Shown here: one piece after another, positions 58,568 through 64,000 of the stretch | Numbering within the stretch: the first letter of the stretch is position 1 | Layout of the letters: each line of letters begins with the position of its first letter | Assembly: GCA_033439265.1 (NCBI GenBank) | Contig: JAVTVX010000005.1 | Coordinates: 6,520,001 to 6,584,000, forward strand | Direction: 5' to 3' | DNA: 64,000 nt | Source of the DNA: Dillenia suffruticosa | Taxonomy: Eukaryota; Streptophyta; Magnoliopsida; Dilleniales; Dilleniaceae | Notes under the pieces: model-generated | What the model saw: the letters and a program-made list of their open reading frames with translations, nothing else | Told to the model about the DNA's origin: nothing | Database searches by the model: none | Position numbers and translations under genes: made by a program

Positions 58568-58790
58568 ACATGGCTAGAGGAAGCTCCGCATTTTTAGCAA
58601 AGTCCAAGTTCTTTGGTTTAAGTGCCAACAATTTCTCCTCAACAGCAGCATACTCAGCTAAGGAGCCAAATTGCCTGGGATGCTTCAATGCTTTCTCACT
58701 GATATCACCGTAGAATTCATTGCCAACTTTTAGTTCCTTCACTTGGCTAGCCACCTTTACACCACACCCGTAATATAAATGCCTGGAATA
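58568..58790 (-). pseudogene. Enone/quinone oxidoreductase gene fragment
   Basis: The frame reads GVKVASQVKELKVGNEFYGD, then KALKHPRQFGSLAEYAAVEE and LALKPKNLDFAKNAELPLA. This is a single exon-sized piece of the N-terminal half of plant zinc-free medium-chain reductases, such as 2-methylene-furan-3-one reductase or the chloroplast envelope quinone oxidoreductase homologue. It lacks the N-terminus, the nucleotide-binding GGAGGVG motif and everything after PLA, where the sequence changes to unrelated codons and a stop. The frame shows no internal stop, so the capture or truncation is not very old. It cannot make an enzyme alone. Confidence 0.82.
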
Positions 58791-58799
58791 GTTTATAAC

Positions 58800-59769
58800 A
58801 CAACAAAAGTTGTTACAATGCTTGAAATTGGCAACTAACTCAAGATTTGGTATAAAGAAGAGTGCATAAAGAATTATATTGCGATACTTCTCATGTTAAA
58901 TGAAATATCATTCTATAATTCCTCCATAAATAGCACCAAACAAAATATTGAAAAATGAAAACATATATTACAGCTGACGGCTCATTATAGGATGGAAGTG
59001 TTGTTGATTAACAACCATAAATGGGACAACCTAAGATCTTTTTAGTTAACATCACTATGATAATTTTCACTTTAAATTATGTATCAATTATTGCATAGAG
59101 ATTGAAATAGAAATCATATTTTCTCTTTAATTATTGGAGACTTAACCCCACGTATAAAATTCCATATTTCCGTCTTAATCCTTCCCCGTAAACAAAAACC
59201 AAGAAAATGTAGTTAGCCATAAAAGAAATGATCAATGATTAGTTAATCATAAAAGAAATGAATGATGCAACTAAAATATAGACGAAAATGATGCTTTATT
59301 TATAATAATGTGAATGTAAGAAAAAGAAAAGGGGAAGCAAATTTGACCTTTGAAAGGCCCTAAACATTGACTCGCAAGTGGGGAGAAAGAGTGTGTCTGT
59401 AGAAACCAACAAAAAAAACAGAATGGACAATCGAAAAACAAAGAAAAAATTGTTCCGTTGAGATAAATAACAGTCACGGACATGAGAGAGAAAACATATG
59501 CAATAGAACATAATCAAAGAATAAATTGAAGAGGAAAAAATATAGTGAGATCTAAATCGACGAAGAAACCATCAGATCAATGGTTCGGAGAAAAGATCAA
59601 AAGAAAGGTGGAGAAGAGAAGAGAGAGGGAGAGAAGATGAACCTGTGAAATGGGCCGAAAAGAGAAAAACCTTCGTCGATTTGTATGGAGACGAGTCGTC
59701 CTTTGTCAATTTGTATGAAACGAGCGGTTGTCCTGGCTACTGATAAAGGGGCCGCTGGTAAATTGCGTA
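58800..59769. other. Unassigned AT-rich region
   Basis: The sequence directly upstream of the reductase fragment could be its captured intron. The stretch 59540-59650 is purine-rich. No further gene is visible. Confidence 0.4.
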
Positions 59770-59781
59770 TTTTTTGTAGTG
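59770..59781. mobile_element. CACTA terminus
   Basis: ttttttgtagtg reads CACTACAAAAAA on the minus strand, the terminus of a CACTA element lying to the left. No matching left end was found between 54.8 and 58.6 kb, so the element's other end and target duplication are undefined. Confidence 0.5.
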
Positions 59782-59813
59782 CTTCCTCCCACTTCCTCCT
59801 CCTTCTCTTTCGT

Positions 59814-59860
59814 ATTTGGCGCCAAATAAAGAGGCACCAAAAATTTGGTGCTAATACTAT
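59814..59860. repeat. Palindromic TTTGGCGCCAAA motif and GCACCAAA repeats
   Basis: ATTTGGCGCCAAAT (59814-59827) is a perfect 14-bp palindrome, followed by gcaccaaa and ttggtgc. Related motifs in inverted arrangement lie at 61740-61885 (tggcgcca at 61774-61781; three gcaccaaagagg-like copies). The two clusters could be the ends of one ~2.1 kb element. Confidence 0.5.
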
Positions 59861-60059
59861 TAAATATTGGTTTTGTTGAATATTTAGATTTTGCCACCAT
59901 CAAGAAAATATTCTCTATTAATTAATCTTTCACCTTCTGTCATTCTCTCTTTATTTTATTTACTTCTCTCTTCTCATATTTCATTTATTTCTCTGCTTTA
60001 TTTTTACAATGGATAAGAGATTGATATATTTTTATATTTTTAATCACTCTATTTTCATT

Positions 60060-60440
60060 CTTCTTATTCGTATCATGTTTTGTGATGTGGTATGGTAACA
60101 AGTGGTAAAAATTAGTAATAACAACTATTTTATCTTCCTACAAATGGTAACAAATGATAAGAATTACTTTTATTCTCTATTTATATTGTAACATGGTAAC
60201 AATGGTAAGATAACAAATGATCTATAACAAATAACAAATATAAACTCCACGTGTACTTTTATTATACTAACAAATAAAATGAACGTAACAACTGGTAAAG
60301 CAATAATTATGTAAAATTTGTATAATATAATATGGTCATAAGTTGTAAGAAGTGGTAACAAGTGTTTTTTAACTAAAAATGGTAAAAAATGGTAACCATG
60401 GTAACATAGTAATAAATGTATATCAACTAACAAATGGCAA
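60060..60440 (+). repeat. GGTAACAA tandem array, cluster 1
   Basis: Many degenerate copies of ggtaacaa(g/t)(t)ggtaa. The stretch 60112-60270 is clearly related to 63380-63510 (both include aacaaatataaactcca). No gene. Confidence 0.75.
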
Positions 60441-60931
60441 TAAGTTATATTGTTTCATAATATAAATTTAGAAATTTATTATAATTATGATTATCAATTT
60501 TATTTGATTAACATTATACTACTATAATTTAATATTATTATCCTATACAACTTAATTAATTATCAATATTAATATTACTAAATAATACTATTTACTAATT
60601 TCAAATTATAACACTATATTATCTGATAACTGGTCAATGAATTTTCAAAACTATAACACCATATTATATAAATTGCTAATTTCATATAAATTGATAATAT
60701 TAATAATTTTATACTATTTAAATTAATAATATTAATAACTTTATATTGAATTGTCATGTGATTAATCAAATGGATATAATTAATATAACATAGAGTTCAT
60801 AGTAAGGACTATACAGACAAGCGCTATATAGCTATATAGTAAATTTAGTAATAGTAAGATAATAAGTAGTAAAAGTTATATGAAATAAAATGAAATATAG
60901 TAAGTGATTTTTTCAACCAGAAAGACTGTAG

Positions 60932-60955
60932 CGGTATTGCGGTATTGCGGTATTG
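60932..60955 (+). repeat. 8-bp tandem repeat CGGTATTG x3
   Basis: Three perfect copies in an AT-rich context. The surrounding 60440-60930 is AT-rich and gene-free. Confidence 0.9.
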
Positions 60956-61149
60956 ATTAAAAATATAAAAAAACTGAGGCGGGAAAAAAAACGATAGTAT
61001 AAAAAAAATGAGAAATTAAGAAAGCAGGAAAAAATGCGCAAAAGAAAAAATTGGCGGATTTTGAAAATGTTGCATTAAATTTATGACTAAAACAAAAAAT
61101 TAGAAAAAAATTAGAACTGTAATGGAAATATAAAATGATAAAATGTAAT

Positions 61150-61500
61150 ACTTGTATGATAACACTTATTATGATAACACTTACCATGCATGATAACATT
61201 TACCTGTTGTATGATAACACTTACCATGATAATACCTACCATGCATGATAACACTTATCTCAAAATAATTTGCGAGCTTATCATGCATGATAACACTTAC
61301 CTATTGTATGATAATACTTACCATGATAATACCTAGACTTACCACAAAATAATTTTCGAACTTATCATGCATGAGAACATTTACCACAAACTTACATGAT
61401 AAGAATGAACTTAGAAGAGTTAGCATATGCATATTTAGCAAATTACATGAACTTATCATGATAACAACTATTAACGACGCTAATGAAGTTACCATACCAA
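61150..61500. repeat. TGATAACACTTACCA repeats with ATGCATGATAA palindromes
   Basis: Repeats of gataacacttaccatgcatg in short succession. One instance, TTATCATGCATGATAA at 61278-61293, is a perfect 16-bp palindrome. No coding frame. Confidence 0.75.
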
Positions 61501-62124
61501 ATTATATGATAACCTATATTCATATTCTATCTCTCTCTCCTCAAATCTTTAACTTTGCCTTACTACTCTATATTTTATTTATACTTTTTTTTATTATTTA
61601 TTAAGTTAACTTTGTTTAGCAAAATTACCATCAATACCGGAGTTACCAAGGAAAGTTACTATAATAAGAACAAGTTACATGATAACAGTTGACATGATAA
61701 CAGGTTACCTAGGAAAGTTTTTTTAGTTGCCAATTTGATTAATGGTGCCCTAAATCTAAATCAAAGAAAATACTGGCGCCAAACTTTTTAGTGTCAATTT
61801 TGTTAGTGCGAAGAAATAGCACCAAAGAGGAGGAGGGTTGAGGTTAGTGCCAAAGAGGAGGAAGAGAAGAGGTTTGGCACCAAAGAGGGGGAAGAGAGGT
61901 GGAACTTAGTAGCCGATGAATAGTTGTAAATTGTAAGTTGTAATTTATACTTTGTAACATTTGTTAAGAAAAAGTTTAGGTTACAATAGAGAAAAAAAGA
62001 AAAGGAAAAAAAAGAGAAAAAATAGAGTGAAGATGAGATAATGGAAAAAAGAAGAAAGGTGTAGTGAGATAAGAAAATCGAAAAAAAATGAGAGTGATAG
62101 AAAGAAAACAAAACAAAAAAAAGA
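61500..62124. other. Non-coding region with gcaccaaa repeats
   Basis: Contains the second tggcgcca/gcaccaaa cluster (61740-61885) and a purine-rich stretch (61975-62115). Frames on the minus strand over the purine-rich part are low-complexity and are not called. Confidence 0.45.
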
Positions 62125-62390
62125 CATGCATGGTTGTACCGGGGGGCCACACGGCTATACCATGCAAGCAAGAGAGCATGCGTGCGCATGCCTACGTGGC
62201 TATACCGCGGGGGCCTGCACAGCAATACCGCTCAAGCAAGAGAGCATGCATGCGTGGCTATGCCGCGAGGGCCCGCACGACAATACCACGCAAGCAAGAG
62301 AGCATGCACGCACATGCCTGCGCGGCTATGTCGCGGAGGCCACGTGGCTGTACCGTGCAGGCACGCTGTCCGTGCTGCGAAACCCGCGTA
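62125..62390 (+). repeat. GC-rich ~70-bp tandem repeats, cluster 2
   Basis: Three to four units containing ggctataccgcgggggcc and gcaagcaagagagcatgc. All three plus-strand frames stay open for 85-115 codons, a sign of repeat structure rather than coding. Related to cluster 1. Confidence 0.75.
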
Positions 62391-62954
62391 ACTCACATGA
62401 TGATATAATTAATATTATTATTTTAAATAATATAATTATATCAAATTATCTAAATATAAAATTATGTAATTAAAATTATGTGACAATGTAGTGATAATGA
62501 TAAGATAAGAAATATACTAACATGGAGTAACATAATAGTAATATTTATTAATACTTGACGTAATTATATAGTAATAGAGGTAAAAATTTTCTGTTAATTG
62601 TAAAACAAAAACAATGATAAAAAGAGGGTAAAAAGTATATAATAATCAAAATTTCAAAAACTAAAAGTGTGAAAAAACAGGAAAAATGGCGGGTTTTGAA
62701 AAATTTGTTTCGTGGTAAACAAAATATATATACTATAAATCCTCCATCTTTTGAAAATATCTAAACTTCTCATTCCCTTAAAAAACTCTTCTCCCTCAAA
62801 CCTCTCAAAATTTCTAATTCAAACAAAATTTCATTCCCATAAGATAATTTCATCCAAATATTTTCAACAAATCTCACTTAAGGTTTTTTTTTTTGAACTA
62901 TTGGATGAAATAAACGAAGAATGATGCTGACCACAAAGAATTAGAACCATCCGA
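62391..62954. other. AT-rich spacer
   Basis: No gene or clear repeat. The stretch 62660-62710 contains ggaaaaatggcgggttttg, similar to a segment at 61040-61070. Confidence 0.4.
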
Positions 62955-63250
62955 CAAACAAGTTGAGTCTGAAAAAGCATTGATCCTTATGAATTATGTC
63001 TTGGCATCCCAAGCAAGGAAGGTATTTTATGTAGCAACGAAAGACATAAAGGATGGTTTGTTATAAAACATGTGAAAGTTAGAGATGAATTTGACATGGG
63101 TGATGCATTGATCAATCAACATATGAATTCAGAAAGTAACCCCTCAACTCAAGTGTGGGTTTGAACTAATGTAGATAAAGATGAAGGAAATGTATCAACA
63201 GAAATGAATGATGAAGAAAGTGTGATAGAGCAGGATGTGATGCATATACT
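62955..63250 (+). pseudogene. CACTA TNPD C-terminal remnant (DUF4216-like)
   Basis: LASQARKVFYVA (63001-63036) matches a hallmark of the DUF4216 region of En/Spm transposases. It is followed in another frame by GWFVIKHVKVRDEFDMGD (63051-63104), which continues the same domain, so one frameshift lies between. An acidic tail then runs to about 63250 with at least one stop. The catalytic domain is not present. This supports reading the 55-64 kb region as CACTA-derived. Confidence 0.62.
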
Positions 63251-63329
63251 TATGAAATGTAATTTACTATACACATTTATCTTCTTATCTTCTGTATTTT
63301 TTTATTTTTAATCACTCTACTTTCATTCT

Positions 63330-64000
63330 TTTTCTTTATTGTGATGTGGCATGGTAACAAGTGATAAAAAATAATAATAATAACTACTTTCTCTTCTTAC
63401 AAATGATAACAAATGGTAAGATTTACTTTTATTCTCTATCAATATCCTTGATAAAAAGTGATCTATAACAAATAACAAATATAAACTCCAAGTATACTTT
63501 TATTATAGTATAATAAAAATTAAAATGGTAACTTTTATTCTGTATGCACATGGTAACAAGTTATAACTAACAAAGAATAAATGGTAACAAGTGGTAAGAA
63601 TTACTACTTTCTCTTCGTATAAATGGTAACAAATGGTAATAATTATTTTAATTTCGGTAATAATAATTTTTATTGTGGTAACAAGTGATCTTAATCCAAT
63701 ATAACAAGTGGTGAGAGAATAATTATATAAATATTGTATAATATAATATCGTAACAATGGTAACAATTGATAACAAACGGGTCGCATGATAACAAGTGGT
63801 AACAATTACTACTTTCTCTTCGTACAAATCATAGAAAATAGTCACAATTAGTTTAATTCTAATAATAATGATTTTTATTGTAGTAACAATGATAATAAGT
63901 GGTAACAAGTGATATTGGTCTAATATAACAAGTGGTATGACAATAATTATATAAATTTTGTATAATAAAATATCGTAACAATGGTAACAATTGGTAATAA
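63330..64000 (+). repeat. GGTAACAA tandem array, cluster 2
   Basis: Degenerate ggtaacaagtggtaa units, continuing to the window edge. A period of roughly 210 bp is suggested by repeated ttactactttctcttcgta at about 63600 and 63807. No gene. Confidence 0.75.

Overview
This is a nuclear genomic window from a flowering plant, probably a eudicot, and almost all of it is transposon-derived. The evidence is AT-rich intergenic DNA full of nested LTR retrotransposons, CACTA transposons and tRNA-derived SINEs, and intact genes for a plant-specific peptide hormone (RALF). I cannot name the species. The only genes I regard as possibly functional are three tandem RALF-like genes on the minus strand (12573-12830, 18374-18631, 19510-19767).

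The first 55 kb is a segmental-duplication landscape. I name four host units. B is a SINE-led ~3.5 kb unit (5990-9540; 37733-40754 continued at 48309-48934). C is ~2.7 kb (9640-12420; 52074-54771; partial copies at 1-513, 20655-22236 and 26533-26695). The RALF unit has three copies. D is the flank beyond RALF (16237-18240, 20340-20654, 31382-34127, scrap at 54772-54890). The inferred ancestral order is B-C-RALF-D. Because paralogous copies differ in which transposons they carry, several insertions have an empty-site partner inside this window.

Four kinds of element sit in this scaffold. (1) 'F2' LTRs (minus sense, starting TGTAACACC and ending ATGACA) lie in one site between C and RALF, with pieces at 514-5985, 18711-19348, 22237-22466 and 26696-31381. 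(2) Tekay/Del-like Ty3-gypsy 'T' LTRs of 2.3-2.7 kb lie at 13285-15601, 22467-25188 (with primer-binding site and leader), 27189-29546 (solo LTR with target duplication), 34128-36730 and 48935-51619 (with polypurine tract and an integrase/chromodomain remnant). (3) A degraded Athila-type Ty3-gypsy element lies at 40755-48308, with both LTRs, a tRNA-Asp primer site, gag and integrase remnants, and no reverse transcriptase. (4) CACTA elements: one complete non-autonomous copy (700-3920) and fragments at 15928-16233, 59781 and 62955-63250.

From 55 kb to the end the sequence is different: a ~175 bp tandem satellite with a longer composite period (55580-58290), two GC-rich repeat clusters (58300-58535, 62125-62390), a fragment of a host enone/quinone oxidoreductase gene (58568-58790), and arrays of short GTAA/TTAC-cored repeats and palindromes. 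I read this as the inside of one or more large, decayed CACTA-like elements.

The most interesting signals are: RALF paralogues whose mature core is protein-identical despite synonymous changes while the last disulfide loop varies; an intron/exon-like cassette kept in all five T LTRs; stem-loops in T LTRs and next to the Athila polypurine tracts whose two arms differ between copies yet still pair; and replacement of the RALF2 promoter by LTR sequence. All identities and counts were made by eye.
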